In this document: piece after piece, positions 42,417 to 50,757 of the stretch
Layout of the letters: the number at the start of each line of letters is the position of its first letter
How positions within the stretch are numbered: the first letter of the stretch is position 1
Origin: CAVWSM01 sp963799425
GTDB lineage: Bacteria; Actinomycetota; Actinomycetes; Jiangellales; Jiangellaceae
DNA: 64,000 nt
NCBI GenBank assembly: GCA_963799425.1
Contig: CAWCXA010000017.1
Location: 1-64,000 of the forward strand
Reading direction: 5' to 3'
The notes under the pieces: model-generated
What the model saw: only the letters and a program-made list of their open reading frames with translations
Database searches by the model: none
What the model was told of the DNA's origin: nothing
Position numbers and translations under genes: made by a program

Positions 42417-43613
42417 TCACTCGACCTCGACGACGATCGCCTGACCCTGACCGACCCCGATGCACGCGCAGGCAACGCCGATCCCGCCGCCGCGCCGTCG
42501 CAACTCGCGACACAAGTCGACGACTACACGTGGGAAGGACGCGCCCAGCGGGTGGCCGATGGCGATGGCGCCGCCGTGCGGGTTGACCCGGTCGACGTCG
42601 ATCTCCGGGAAGCCGCGCAGCGTCGACAGGACCATTGCGGCGAACGCCTCGTTGACCTCCCACACATCGACGTCGTGGAATCCCACACCTGCCTTGGACA
42701 GCGCGCGTTCGACGGCTGGAACGGGTGCCACCGAGAAACGATCCGGCTCGACAGCGACTGTCGCCGACGCCACGATGCGCCCCACGGGCTCGACGCCGAG
42801 CTCCGTTGCGGTCGCCCTGGAGCCGACGAACAGCGCGATCGCGCCATCGTTCAAGGGCGAGGAGTTGCCAGCGGTAACGGTGCCGCTGTTGGTGAAGGCG
42901 GGGCGGAGCGCAGCGAGTTGTGCCGCATCGGTGTCGGGGCGAATGGACTCGTCACGCCGCACGACCGTGCCGTCGGGAGCAGTCACCGGCATGACGTAGT
43001 CGTCATGCAGACCCTTTTCCCACGCCTCGTGTGCCCGGGTGTGGCTGCGCAGCGCCCAGGCATCCTGCTCCTCGCGGCCGATGCCGAGCTCGACGGCGAC
43101 TCGCTCGGCGCACTTCCCGAGCGAGTCGGTCCAATGCTCGGGCAACCGCGGGTTGACCAGGCGCCAACCGACGGTCGTCTGGTGCAGCTGCATGCTTCGG
43201 GGCAGCGGGTCATCCGACTTGGGGAGCACGAACGGCGCCCGGCTCATCCCCTCCACGCCGCCGGCAACGACGAGTGTGGCGTCGCCGACTGCAACCGAGC
43301 GGCCCGCCTGGATGAGTGCTTCTCCGCCGCTGGCGCACAGCCGGTTGACGGTCGTGCCGGGGACGGTCACGGGGAGCTCGGCCAGGAGGGCCGCCATGCG
43401 CGCGACGTTGCGGTTCTCCTCGCCGGCGCCGTTGGTATTTCCGTACACCACGTCGTCGATGCGACTGGCATCAAGGTCGGAGTGACGCGACACCAGCTCC
43501 GCGATGGGCAGCGCCGCGAGATCGTCGACGCGGATCCCCGACAGCCCGCCTCGGTAGCGTCCGAAAGGCGTGCGCACTGCGTCGAGGATGAACGCGTCCT
43601 GGAGCTCAGTCAT
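42417..43613 (-). CDS. Acetyl-CoA acetyltransferase family thiolase, 3-oxoadipyl-CoA thiolase-like
   Basis: A 398-residue thiolase. The nucleophilic Cys is in VNRLCASGG (about residue 90), the active His in GHPLG, and the second Cys in CIGVGQG near the C-terminus. Blocks such as VRTPFGRYRGGLSG, ENRNVARMA and QTTVGWRLVNP resemble 3-oxoadipyl-CoA thiolases (PcaF/PaaJ). It would cleave a 3-oxo dicarboxyl-CoA, which fits the proposed 2-methyl-3-oxoadipyl-CoA. ATG 43613 has no clear ribosome site and lies about 10 nt from a -10-like box, so it may be leaderless. It is transcribed with the ring hydrolase. Confidence 0.92.
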   Translation of the reverse strand: MTELQDAFILDAVRTPFGRYRGGLSGIRVDDLAALPIAELVSRHSDLDASRIDDVVYGNTNGAGEENRNVARMAALLAELPVTVPGTTVNRLCASGGEALIQAGRSVAVGDATLVVAGGVEGMSRAPFVLPKSDDPLPRSMQLHQTTVGWRLVNPRLPEHWTDSLGKCAERVAVELGIGREEQDAWALRSHTRAHEAWEKGLHDDYVMPVTAPDGTVVRRDESIRPDTDAAQLAALRPAFTNSGTVTAGNSSPLNDGAIALFVGSRATATELGVEPVGRIVASATVAVEPDRFSVAPVPAVERALSKAGVGFHDVDVWEVNEAFAAMVLSTLRGFPEIDVDRVNPHGGAIAIGHPLGASFPRVVVDLCRELRRRGGGIGVACACIGVGQGQAIVVEVE

Positions 43614-43621
43614 ATGTCGCT

Positions 43622-43654
43622 ATCTTGACGGTCGTCACCGCCGCTTGACAAGAT
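43622..43654. promoter_or_regulatory. Overlapping divergent promoters with candidate operator
   Basis: ATCTTG (43622-43627) and CAAGAT (43649-43654) are mirror elements: each end can serve as -10 for one direction and TTGAC/TTGTCA as -35 for the other. Between them lies GACGGTCGTC (43627-43636), the reverse complement of GACGACCGTC upstream of the monooxygenase gene. A regulator there would control thiolase and SDR together. Confidence 0.6.
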
Positions 43655-43685
43655 GCCGGGAAAGGCTTCAAGGCTAGGAGTCAAT

Positions 43686-44447
43686 GTGGCCGCGGATGCT
43701 CGCACCTGTCTGGTGACTGGCGCCGGGCGAGGGATCGGCCGTGCGGTGGCGCAACGACTGTCGGCGGAGGGTCATCGCGTCGCGGTCACCGCCAGATCCG
43801 CCGACCAGCTCGACGAGGTCGCGGCCGAGCTGCCCGGGCCGTCCCTCGTCCTTCCCGGCGACATCACGGCGCCATCGGCCGCGGACGACCTGTTCGCGGC
43901 GGTCGAGGCCAAGTGGGGCGGCGTCGACGTCCTGGTGGCCAACGCTGGATCGGGTGTGTCGGGCAAACTTGCCGACACCACCGACGAGATGTGGCAAAAC
44001 CAGCTCGACCTGCTCCTTACCGCGCCTTTCCGATGCGTACGGCGCGCCGTGCCGGGCATGGTGGAGCGAGGCTGGGGACGCATCGTCGTGGTCGCCTCGG
44101 TGGCAGCCAAACGCGGAGAGCCCTATCTCGCGGCCTACACCGCCGCCAAGCACGGCGTGCTCGGCCTGGTGCGTGCGAGCGCGGCCGAGCTGGCCCGCAC
44201 CGGGGTCACTGTCAACGCTGTGTGCCCGGCCTATGTCGACACCCCAATGACCGACGGGGCGGTCGCCACGATCACTGCCAAGACGGGCCGGTCGCCGGAG
44301 GAAGCACGCGCGGCACTCGTTGCCAAGCAGCCGATCGGGCGCCTCGTCTTGCCGGGGGAAGTTGCAGACGCGGTGTGGTTCTGCATCGCCAACGGGGCCG
44401 TGACAGGACAAGGTGTCAACGTGGACGGCGGCGCCATCCAGTCCTGA
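43686..44447 (+). CDS. SDR family oxidoreductase (FabG-like)
   Basis: A 253-residue short-chain dehydrogenase. The nucleotide motif TGAGRGIG is near residue 11, NAG at about 85, catalytic Ser in VASVAAKRG and YxxxK in AYTAAKHG. GTG 43686 is chosen because AGGAG lies five bases upstream; ATG 43653 is in the promoter. In this cluster it could reduce or oxidise a ring ketone/alcohol or a 3-hydroxyacyl-CoA. The RidA-family gene follows 31 bp later. Confidence 0.9.
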   Translation: MAADARTCLVTGAGRGIGRAVAQRLSAEGHRVAVTARSADQLDEVAAELPGPSLVLPGDITAPSAADDLFAAVEAKWGGVDVLVANAGSGVSGKLADTTDEMWQNQLDLLLTAPFRCVRRAVPGMVERGWGRIVVVASVAAKRGEPYLAAYTAAKHGVLGLVRASAAELARTGVTVNAVCPAYVDTPMTDGAVATITAKTGRSPEEARAALVAKQPIGRLVLPGEVADAVWFCIANGAVTGQGVNVDGGAIQS

Positions 44448-44478
44448 TCCGCGCTAGTCACAAGTGCGGGAGGAGCCA

Positions 44479-44886
44479 GTGAGCGGTCTCGAGCGGGTCA
44501 ACCCGCCAGAGCTGGGAGCCCCTGTCGGCTTCTCGCACGCCGTGACAGTCGAGGCCGGACGAGTGGTCTTTCTCGGCGGGCAGACAGCGCTCGATGACCA
44601 AGGGCGAGTCGTCGGGGCCGATGTGGTCGAGCAGTTCGAGCACGCACTGTCACGCCTGCTTGCCGCACTCAAGGCGTGCGGTGGAGAGCCAGAGCAGCTG
44701 GCCAGCCTGACGATCTACATAGTGGACATGGACGAATATCGGGCTCGCGCCAAAGAGATCGGCGCGGTGTGGCGGCGGCTTGTCGGGCGCGATTACCCCG
44801 CGATGGCTGGCATCGGCGTGGCACGGCTCTGGGACGCCGAGGCCTTGGTCGAGATGCAGGGGATCGCGGTCATATCCAGCGACTGA
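44479..44886 (+). CDS. RidA/YjgF family protein lacking the archetypal arginine
   Basis: A 135-residue Rid-family protein (VVFLGGQTALDDQG, LYIVDMDEY-like block, VARLWDAEALVEMQGIAV). RidA hydrolyses enamines and imines; some relatives are aromatic-pathway deaminases such as 2-aminomuconate deaminase. The usual PARS motif holding the catalytic Arg reads PAMAG here (Met109), so it is not a standard RidA. It may deaminate the enamine product of the monooxygenase. GTG 44479 follows GGGAGGAG. Same operon as the SDR. Confidence 0.88.
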   Translation: MSGLERVNPPELGAPVGFSHAVTVEAGRVVFLGGQTALDDQGRVVGADVVEQFEHALSRLLAALKACGGEPEQLASLTIYIVDMDEYRARAKEIGAVWRRLVGRDYPAMAGIGVARLWDAEALVEMQGIAVISSD

Positions 44887-44955
44887 CTGGCCGCCGCGGG
44901 GAAGCCGCGAGGCGCGCGTGCAGCGCTCGTGATCTCGCTGACCCGGCGGCCCGGG

Positions 44956-45807
44956 TCAGCGGCCGGTCACCTCGCGTACGTGGCGGCGCGCGGGCTCGTG
45001 CAGCCTACTCTCCAAGGCATCGAACAGATCCGCCGCCGCTGCGCCGGGCCAGTCGGCCGGAAGAAGCTCCGCCGGCAGCCACGGGTCGAGGAACGGGAGC
45101 CGACGCCACTGGGTCAACGCGCGGACGTATTCGGCGAACGCCTGGCCGTCATCAGCAGTGCGGCGACGCCGCCACCGCGTCCACACCGGCCCCCAGGTCG
45201 AACGGAACTCGTCGTAGAGCACACGCAGCTGCTGCAGATCCCACCATTGCTCCACCGACTTCCGGATGTCGGCAAACCCGAGGTACTCGGCTCGGAACAG
45301 GTCGACATAGGACGCCAGGTCGAGCCGCGTCAGCACCATTCGAGCCTCATCGTGGAGGTGGGCCGGCGCGATCCACACGCCTGGCGCCGCGGATCCGAAC
45401 CCGAGCCAGGTGAGTCTCGAGCGCAGTACGTGGCGGCGTTCGCGTTCGGATTCGGGCACGGAGAAGACCGCCAGCACCCATCCATCTGACAGCTTGGACA
45501 CCGGTCGCTCGAAGATGCGCCCGTCGCCCTCAGCAAGGATCTCCTGGGCAGTCTGCGACAGCCAGTAGCCCGCGGCCCCGTCCATGCGGGTCGCCTCGAG
45601 GATGCCGCGACGCTTCAACCGCGAGATCGAGGATCTGACGGCGGGTTCGTCAATGTCGAGCTCGGCCATGAGCTTGATCAGTGACGCGACGGACAGCCAA
45701 CCGCCACTCTCCCGAGCGAATGCGCCATAGATGGTCATGATGAGCGCCCGTGGCTGTGGGCCGCGGAACTCCCCGAGACCCTGTAGATCGGCCGTCATCG
45801 TCGTCAC
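44956..45807 (-). CDS. PaaX-family transcriptional regulator
   Basis: A 283-residue regulator of the PaaX family. The N-terminal winged helix follows PRALIMTIYGAF and includes DEPAVRSSISRLKRRGILEA; the central region with GWVLAVFSVPESERERRHVL and the C-terminal PaaX_C region are typical. PaaX binds aryl-CoA thioesters (phenylacetyl-CoA in the archetype) to release DNA, so anthraniloyl-CoA is a plausible inducer. It is divergent from the 2-aminobenzoate-CoA ligase gene. GTG 45807 or ATG 45798 may be the start. Confidence 0.9.
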   Translation of the reverse strand: MTTMTADLQGLGEFRGPQPRALIMTIYGAFARESGGWLSVASLIKLMAELDIDEPAVRSSISRLKRRGILEATRMDGAAGYWLSQTAQEILAEGDGRIFERPVSKLSDGWVLAVFSVPESERERRHVLRSRLTWLGFGSAAPGVWIAPAHLHDEARMVLTRLDLASYVDLFRAEYLGFADIRKSVEQWWDLQQLRVLYDEFRSTWGPVWTRWRRRRTADDGQAFAEYVRALTQWRRLPFLDPWLPAELLPADWPGAAAADLFDALESRLHEPARRHVREVTGR

Positions 45808-45827
45808 GGATGCACGATATCGTCAGA

Positions 45828-45872
45828 ACGACCATCATGGGGAGCACCCCACAACGACGTGGGACGACCATC
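45828..45872. promoter_or_regulatory. Two ACGACCATC direct repeats between paaX-like and ligase genes
   Basis: ACGACCATC occurs at 45828-45836 and 45864-45872 (36 bp apart). The second copy is GACGACCATCGAG, one base from GACGACCGTCGAG upstream of the monooxygenase gene, and touches the ligase ribosome site. ACGATATCGT (45814-45823) is a perfect 10-bp palindrome nearby. Candidate PaaX-type binding sites for autoregulation and ligase control. Confidence 0.55.
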
Positions 45873-45882
45873 GAGGTGAGTC

Positions 45883-47523
45883 ATGCAGCTGTCGCCATCG
45901 GCGCACGTTGACACGTTCTGTCGCGACAACCTCCCGCGTTTCGACGAATGGCCAGAACTGATCTTCACCCTGCCCGAGCTGGTGTACCCGGAGCGGCTCA
46001 ACTGCGCGGTGGAGCTGCTCGACTCGACGATCGAGACGCATGGTGGCGACCGGCGGTGCCTGCTTTCGCCGGGCGAGGTCTGGTCGTACGACGAACTGCG
46101 CATGCGCGCAGACGGCGTCGCCCGCGTTCTCGTCGAGGACATCGGGCTTGTCCCTGGCAACCGCGTCCTGCTACGCGGGCCCAACAATCCCTGGCTGGTC
46201 GCCTGCTGGTTCGGTGTGCTCAAGGCCGGTGGCGTAGTCGTGACAACAATGCCGCTGCTCCGTGCAGGCGAGCTCACCGTCATCTGCGACATGGCGCGGG
46301 TCGATGTTGCCCTCTGCGACCACCGCTTCGTCGATGACCTCGCGGCAGCGGCCATCCCGGGCCTGCGCGTGGTGACATATGGGTCCAGCGCTGCCGACGA
46401 CCTCGTCCAGCGCGTTGCGGCCAAGCCGGCCGGCTTCGCCGCCGTCGACACCGCAGCCGACGACGTGGCGCTCCTCGCGTTCACGTCCGGCACAACGGGC
46501 AAGCCGAAGGCGACGATGCACTTCCACCGTGACGTGCTGGCCAACGCCGACACCTTCAGCCGGCACGTCCTCAGGCCGACCAGTGACGACGTCTTCACGG
46601 GCACTCCACCGCTGGCGTTCACGTTCGGCCTCGGCGGTCTTGTGGTGTTTCCGCTGCACGCCGGAGCGGCGACCTTGCTGTTGGAGAAGGCGACCCCGGA
46701 CAGCCTTGCCGATGCGGTGGCCGAGCACCGAGTCACGGTCCTGTTCACGGCGCCGACTGCCTATCGGGCGATGCTGGCCGCCGGAAAGGCTGACCAGCTC
46801 ACGGGGCTCCGGCGCTGTGTGTCGGCGGGTGAGGCGCTTCCCCGATCGGTGTGGGAGGCGTTCCGGGACGCGACCGGGGTGCGCATCATCGACGGCATCG
46901 GCGCGACCGAGATGCTGCACATCTTCATCGCGTGTGCCGACGACGAGATCCGCCCCGGCTCCACTGGCAAGGCGGTACCCGGCTACGTCGCCGAGGTCAT
47001 GGACGACGAGGGTCGTCCGGTGCCGGACGGGCAGATCGGCCGGCTCAGCGTGAAGGGGCCGACCGGCTGCCGGTATCTCGCCGATGAGCGCCAACGCGCA
47101 TATGTGCGTAACGGCTGGAACGTCACCGGGGACACCTACCTGCGTGACGCGGACGGCTACTTCTGGTACCAGGCGCGGTCTGACGACATGATCATCTCAA
47201 GCGGCTACAACATCGCCGGCCCAGAGGTCGAGGAGGCGCTGCTCCGGCACCCGGACGTCGCAGAGTGCGGTGTGGTCGGGGCAATGGACGAAGCACGCGG
47301 CATGGTCGTCAAGGCGTTCGTGGTCCTCCGCCTTGATGTGATCGGTGACGACGCAAAGGCCAAGGAGCTGCAGGACCATGTGAAGGCGACGATTGCGCCC
47401 TATAAATACCCACGGCAGGTGGTGTTCCTCGACACGCTGCCGCGGACCAACACCGGCAAGCTGCAGCGCTTCCGACTGCGGGATCTCGCCCAGGCGCAAA
47501 CCGAGCCGTCCCACACCCCATAG
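45883..47523 (+). CDS. 2-aminobenzoate-CoA ligase (benzoate-CoA ligase family)
   Basis: A 546-residue ANL-superfamily aryl-CoA ligase. The N-terminus (AHVDTFCRDNLP, YPERLNCAVELLD) is characteristic of 2-aminobenzoate-CoA ligases. P-loop FTSGTTGKPKATMHFH is near residue 205, DGIGATEMLHIF near 340, and the C-terminal SDDMIISSGYNIAGPEVEE and NTGKLQRF hold the hinge and catalytic Lys. It activates anthranilate to anthraniloyl-CoA with ATP. ATG 45883. It stands alone downstream of the divergent operator region. Exact substrate (anthranilate vs other benzoates) is inferred from similarity and context. Confidence 0.88.
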   Translation: MQLSPSAHVDTFCRDNLPRFDEWPELIFTLPELVYPERLNCAVELLDSTIETHGGDRRCLLSPGEVWSYDELRMRADGVARVLVEDIGLVPGNRVLLRGPNNPWLVACWFGVLKAGGVVVTTMPLLRAGELTVICDMARVDVALCDHRFVDDLAAAAIPGLRVVTYGSSAADDLVQRVAAKPAGFAAVDTAADDVALLAFTSGTTGKPKATMHFHRDVLANADTFSRHVLRPTSDDVFTGTPPLAFTFGLGGLVVFPLHAGAATLLLEKATPDSLADAVAEHRVTVLFTAPTAYRAMLAAGKADQLTGLRRCVSAGEALPRSVWEAFRDATGVRIIDGIGATEMLHIFIACADDEIRPGSTGKAVPGYVAEVMDDEGRPVPDGQIGRLSVKGPTGCRYLADERQRAYVRNGWNVTGDTYLRDADGYFWYQARSDDMIISSGYNIAGPEVEEALLRHPDVAECGVVGAMDEARGMVVKAFVVLRLDVIGDDAKAKELQDHVKATIAPYKYPRQVVFLDTLPRTNTGKLQRFRLRDLAQAQTEPSHTP

Positions 47524-47524
47524 C

Positions 47525-48307
47525 TCACAGCGGCATGAAGCGGCCACCGTTGACGTCGAGCACAGTGCCCGTGATGTACGACGATTCCGCGGAGCACAGG
47601 AACAAGATCGGGTCAACGGCTTCCCGGAGCTCGGGAAACCGACGCAGCGGGATGGCGTCGAGGACCTCGGCCCGCTCCGCCTCGTCCATCCCGTCGTACA
47701 TGCCCTGCAACCGGCCGGTGAGAAACAGCCCGGGCGCGACCGCGTTGACCCGCACACCCTGCGGACCCAGCTCCCGGGCCAGCCTGCGGGTCAGCCCGAG
47801 CACCGCCGCCTTGCTGGCTGCGTAGGGGACGCCCGTCACTGGTGATGGCTGCCGCCCCCCGATCGACGATGTGGTCACGATCGCGCCACCCCCGGCCGCG
47901 ACCAGGTAGGGCGCGACCGCCTGGCAGGCGTAGAAGGTGCCCTTGACGTTCACGTCGATGACGATGTCGACGTGATCGGGCTCGATCTGCGCTAGGTCGC
48001 GCGGTGTGCCGAGCGACCCTCCGGCGAGAGTGACGAGCACATGCGGCCCGCCGAGCGTGTCGTGGACATCCTGCATGAGGGTGCGGACCTGGTCGGCGTC
48101 ACGGACATCCACCACGAAACCGGCCGCATCAACTCCAAGCGCCTGGCGCAGACCACGTGCCGCCTCGTCCACCGCCGCGTCGTTGACATCGACCACGGCG
48201 ACCGAGGCGCCCTCCGCGGCCAGCCCCTCGCAGACCGCTCGCCCGATGCCCCCCGCACCACCGGTGACTACCGCCGTCTTTCCGCCGAACCGCGGCCCGC
48301 GAGGCAT
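47525..48307 (-). CDS. SDR family oxidoreductase
   Basis: A 260-residue short-chain dehydrogenase. TGGAGGIG nucleotide motif, VTLAGGS in place of NNAG, catalytic Ser in TTSSIGG and YxxxK in PYAASKAAV. ATG 48307 follows AGGAG. It ends 1 bp after the ligase stop, convergent, and is divergent from the monooxygenase gene. It may act on the ring ketone or hydroxyl of the reduced aminobenzoyl-CoA product. The missing NNAG Asn means catalytic details may differ. Confidence 0.88.
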   Translation of the reverse strand: MPRGPRFGGKTAVVTGGAGGIGRAVCEGLAAEGASVAVVDVNDAAVDEAARGLRQALGVDAAGFVVDVRDADQVRTLMQDVHDTLGGPHVLVTLAGGSLGTPRDLAQIEPDHVDIVIDVNVKGTFYACQAVAPYLVAAGGGAIVTTSSIGGRQPSPVTGVPYAASKAAVLGLTRRLARELGPQGVRVNAVAPGLFLTGRLQGMYDGMDEAERAEVLDAIPLRRFPELREAVDPILFLCSAESSYITGTVLDVNGGRFMPL

Positions 48308-48327
48308 CGCGATCTCCTGTCGCTGTC

Positions 48328-48361
48328 TTGACGACCGTCGAGAATGCAACATACTCTCGAC
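48328..48361. promoter_or_regulatory. Monooxygenase operon promoter with operator and inverted repeat
   Basis: TTGACG (48328-48333) with CATACT (48350-48355), 16 bp apart, makes a good promoter. GACGACCGTC (48330-48339) overlaps the -35; GTCGAGA (48337-48343)/TCTCGAC (48355-48361) is a 7-bp inverted repeat around the -10. Occupation by a repressor would block transcription. Confidence 0.6.
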
Positions 48362-48390
48362 CCGTCGGTACAGACAACGGGGAGGGCGCC

Positions 48391-50757
48391 GTGCGCATCG
48401 CTGTGATCGGCGGTGGCCCGGGCGGGCTCTACCTTGCGGCCCTTGCCAAGCAGCTCGGCCCCGAGCACGAGATCACGGTGTGGGAGCGCAACGCGCCGGA
48501 TGACACGTTCGGCTTCGGCGTCGTGTTCTCCGATGAGACGCTCGGCGGCATCGAGCACGCCGACAAAGCCATCTTCGACTCGATGGAGCGGGAGTTCGCC
48601 CGCTGGGACGACATCGACGTGCACTTCCGCGGTGACGTGGAGACAAGTGGGGGGCACGGCTTCGCAGCGATGAGCCGCAAGCGCCTCCTCGAGATCCTGC
48701 AGGCCCGTTGCCGTGAACTCGGGGTCAGGCTGCACTTCTACAGCGAGGCGCCTAGCGCCGACGAGCTGTCACAGCAGCACGACCTCGTCGTCGCCGCCGA
48801 CGGGGTCAACTCCGTGACCCGAGCAAAGTACGCCGACACGTTCCGGCCGAGTCTCGATGTGCGGCGGAGCAAGTACATGTGGCTCGGCACCGACCTTGTC
48901 TTCGACGCGTTCAAGTTCTACGTGCGCGAGACGCCGTACGGCGTGATGCAAATCCACGGCTACCCCTACGATGCCACCGGCTCCACGTTCATCGTCGAGA
49001 TGCACGAAAGCGTATGGCGATCGGCCGGATTCGACGTTCTCGCCGCCCGCGAGCTGGCGCCAGGGCAGAGCGACGACGAGTCGATCGCACGGGTCTGCGA
49101 GTTGTTTGCCGACATCCTCGACGGACACGAGGTGCAGGCCAACAACTCGAAGTGGATCAGCTTCGCCACCGTGCGCAACGAGTCGTGGCGCCATGGCAAT
49201 GTGGTGCTGCTCGGCGACGCCGCGCACACGGCGCACTTCTCCATCGGTTCCGGCACCAAACTGGCGATGGAGGACGCCCTGGCGCTCGCCGCTTGCCTGC
49301 ACGAGCAACCCAGCGTCGCGACGGCGCTCGCGGCCTACGAAGCGGAGCGTCGGCCCGTGGTGCTGTCCACGCAACGCGCGGCCCAGGCGAGCCTCGAGTG
49401 GTTCGAGAACCTCGGGCAGTACGTCCACCAGGGCACGCCGCAGTTCGCGTTCAACATCATGACCCGCAGCCGCCGCGTCACCTACGACAACCTTTCGCTG
49501 CGCGACCCCGAGTTCGTGCAGAGCATCGACGAGTGGTTCGCCGATCACGAGGCGCATCGGCCCGGGGTGTCCAAGGCCCCCTGCCCGCCGATGTTCCAGC
49601 CGTTCCGGCTGCGTGACCTCGAGCTCAAGAACCGCGTCATCGTGTCCGCGATGGATATGTACCGCGCTGTCGAGGGCGTCGCGGGCGACTTCCATCTCGC
49701 CCATCTGGGTGGCAAGGCGCTTGGTGGTGCCGGCCTCGTGATGACCGAGATGGCCTGTGTTTCGGAGACCGGCCGCATCACGCCTGGGTGCACCGGCATG
49801 TACCGCCCAGACCATGAGGCGGCGTGGCGGCGCATCGTGGACTTCGTGCACACCGAGACCACCGCCAAGATAGGCATCCAGCTCGGGCACTCTGGCCGCA
49901 AAGGCTCGACAAAGCTCATGTGGGAAGGCATGGACGAGCCGCTGCCCGATGCCAACTGGGAGGTGGTCGCGCCGTCGCCGCTGTCCTACAAACCCGGTGT
50001 CAATCAGGTACCGCGCGAGCTCACCCGCGCCGACATGGACGAGATCCGCCACCAGTTCGCCGAGGCCGCCCGCATGTCGGCGAGAGCAGGTTTCGATCTG
50101 CTCGAGCTGCACTGTGCGCACGGCTACCTGTTGTCCAGCTTCATCTCACCGATCAGCAACCGACGCACGGACGAGTACGGCGGCTCGCTGGCCAATCGGT
50201 TGCGTTACCCGCTCGAAGTCCTCCGCGCGATCCGGGACGTGTGGCCGGCGGAGCGGCCGATCTCCGTACGCATCTCGGCAACCGACTGGGTCCAAGGGGG
50301 CATCGAATGCGACGACGCTGTCGAGATCGCCCGCGCCTTCGCCCAAGCCGGCGCCGACGCGATGGACGTTTCGACCGGGCAGGTGACGTCGGATGAGAAG
50401 CCCGCGTTCGGGCGCTCGTACCAGACGCCGTACGCGGACGCGATCCGCAACCGCGTCGGCATTGCCACGATCGCCGTCGGCGTGATCAGCTCGTACGACG
50501 ACGTCAACTCGATCCTCCTGGCCGGCCGGGCCGACCTGTGCGCCGTTGGCCGGGCGCACCTCTACGACCCCAACTGGACGTTGCACGCCGCGGCCGACCA
50601 GGGCTACCGCGGCTCCGCCGCCGAGTGGCCCGACCCCTGGAAGGCAGGCAGCCGCAAGCCGCAAGCGGGCCGCACCGACGGGCCGAAGCCTCGGCTGCAG
50701 CTCGTTCGGGAGGGCGCGCAGGCGACCCGGCACGCGCGCTGGCGGCCGACCGCATGA
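48391..50757 (+). CDS. Fused FAD monooxygenase / Old Yellow Enzyme, 2-aminobenzoyl-CoA monooxygenase/reductase type
   Basis: A 788-residue two-domain flavoprotein. The N-terminal class A FAD monooxygenase has GGGPGG at residues 7-12 and GDAAHTAHFSIGSGTKLA near 275. From about residue 400 an Old Yellow Enzyme barrel follows: LKNRVIVSAMDMY, QLGHSGRKG, HCAHGYLLSSFISP and RRTDEYGGS. This fusion is the known design of Azoarcus 2-aminobenzoyl-CoA monooxygenase/reductase, which hydroxylates at C5 and then reduces the ring, giving 2-amino-5-oxocyclohex-1-enecarboxyl-CoA. The salicylyl-CoA 5-hydroxylase is a relative. GTG 48391 follows GGGGAGGG. Its stop overlaps the next gene (ATGA). Confidence 0.9.
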   Translation: MRIAVIGGGPGGLYLAALAKQLGPEHEITVWERNAPDDTFGFGVVFSDETLGGIEHADKAIFDSMEREFARWDDIDVHFRGDVETSGGHGFAAMSRKRLLEILQARCRELGVRLHFYSEAPSADELSQQHDLVVAADGVNSVTRAKYADTFRPSLDVRRSKYMWLGTDLVFDAFKFYVRETPYGVMQIHGYPYDATGSTFIVEMHESVWRSAGFDVLAARELAPGQSDDESIARVCELFADILDGHEVQANNSKWISFATVRNESWRHGNVVLLGDAAHTAHFSIGSGTKLAMEDALALAACLHEQPSVATALAAYEAERRPVVLSTQRAAQASLEWFENLGQYVHQGTPQFAFNIMTRSRRVTYDNLSLRDPEFVQSIDEWFADHEAHRPGVSKAPCPPMFQPFRLRDLELKNRVIVSAMDMYRAVEGVAGDFHLAHLGGKALGGAGLVMTEMACVSETGRITPGCTGMYRPDHEAAWRRIVDFVHTETTAKIGIQLGHSGRKGSTKLMWEGMDEPLPDANWEVVAPSPLSYKPGVNQVPRELTRADMDEIRHQFAEAARMSARAGFDLLELHCAHGYLLSSFISPISNRRTDEYGGSLANRLRYPLEVLRAIRDVWPAERPISVRISATDWVQGGIECDDAVEIARAFAQAGADAMDVSTGQVTSDEKPAFGRSYQTPYADAIRNRVGIATIAVGVISSYDDVNSILLAGRADLCAVGRAHLYDPNWTLHAAADQGYRGSAAEWPDPWKAGSRKPQAGRTDGPKPRLQLVREGAQATRHARWRPTA

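Noticed and set aside
48391..50757. Salicylyl-CoA 5-hydroxylase / gentisate route
   Set aside because: The complete Old Yellow Enzyme half, the 2-aminobenzoate-type ligase and the Rid protein fit anthranilate better, and no gentisate dioxygenase is seen.
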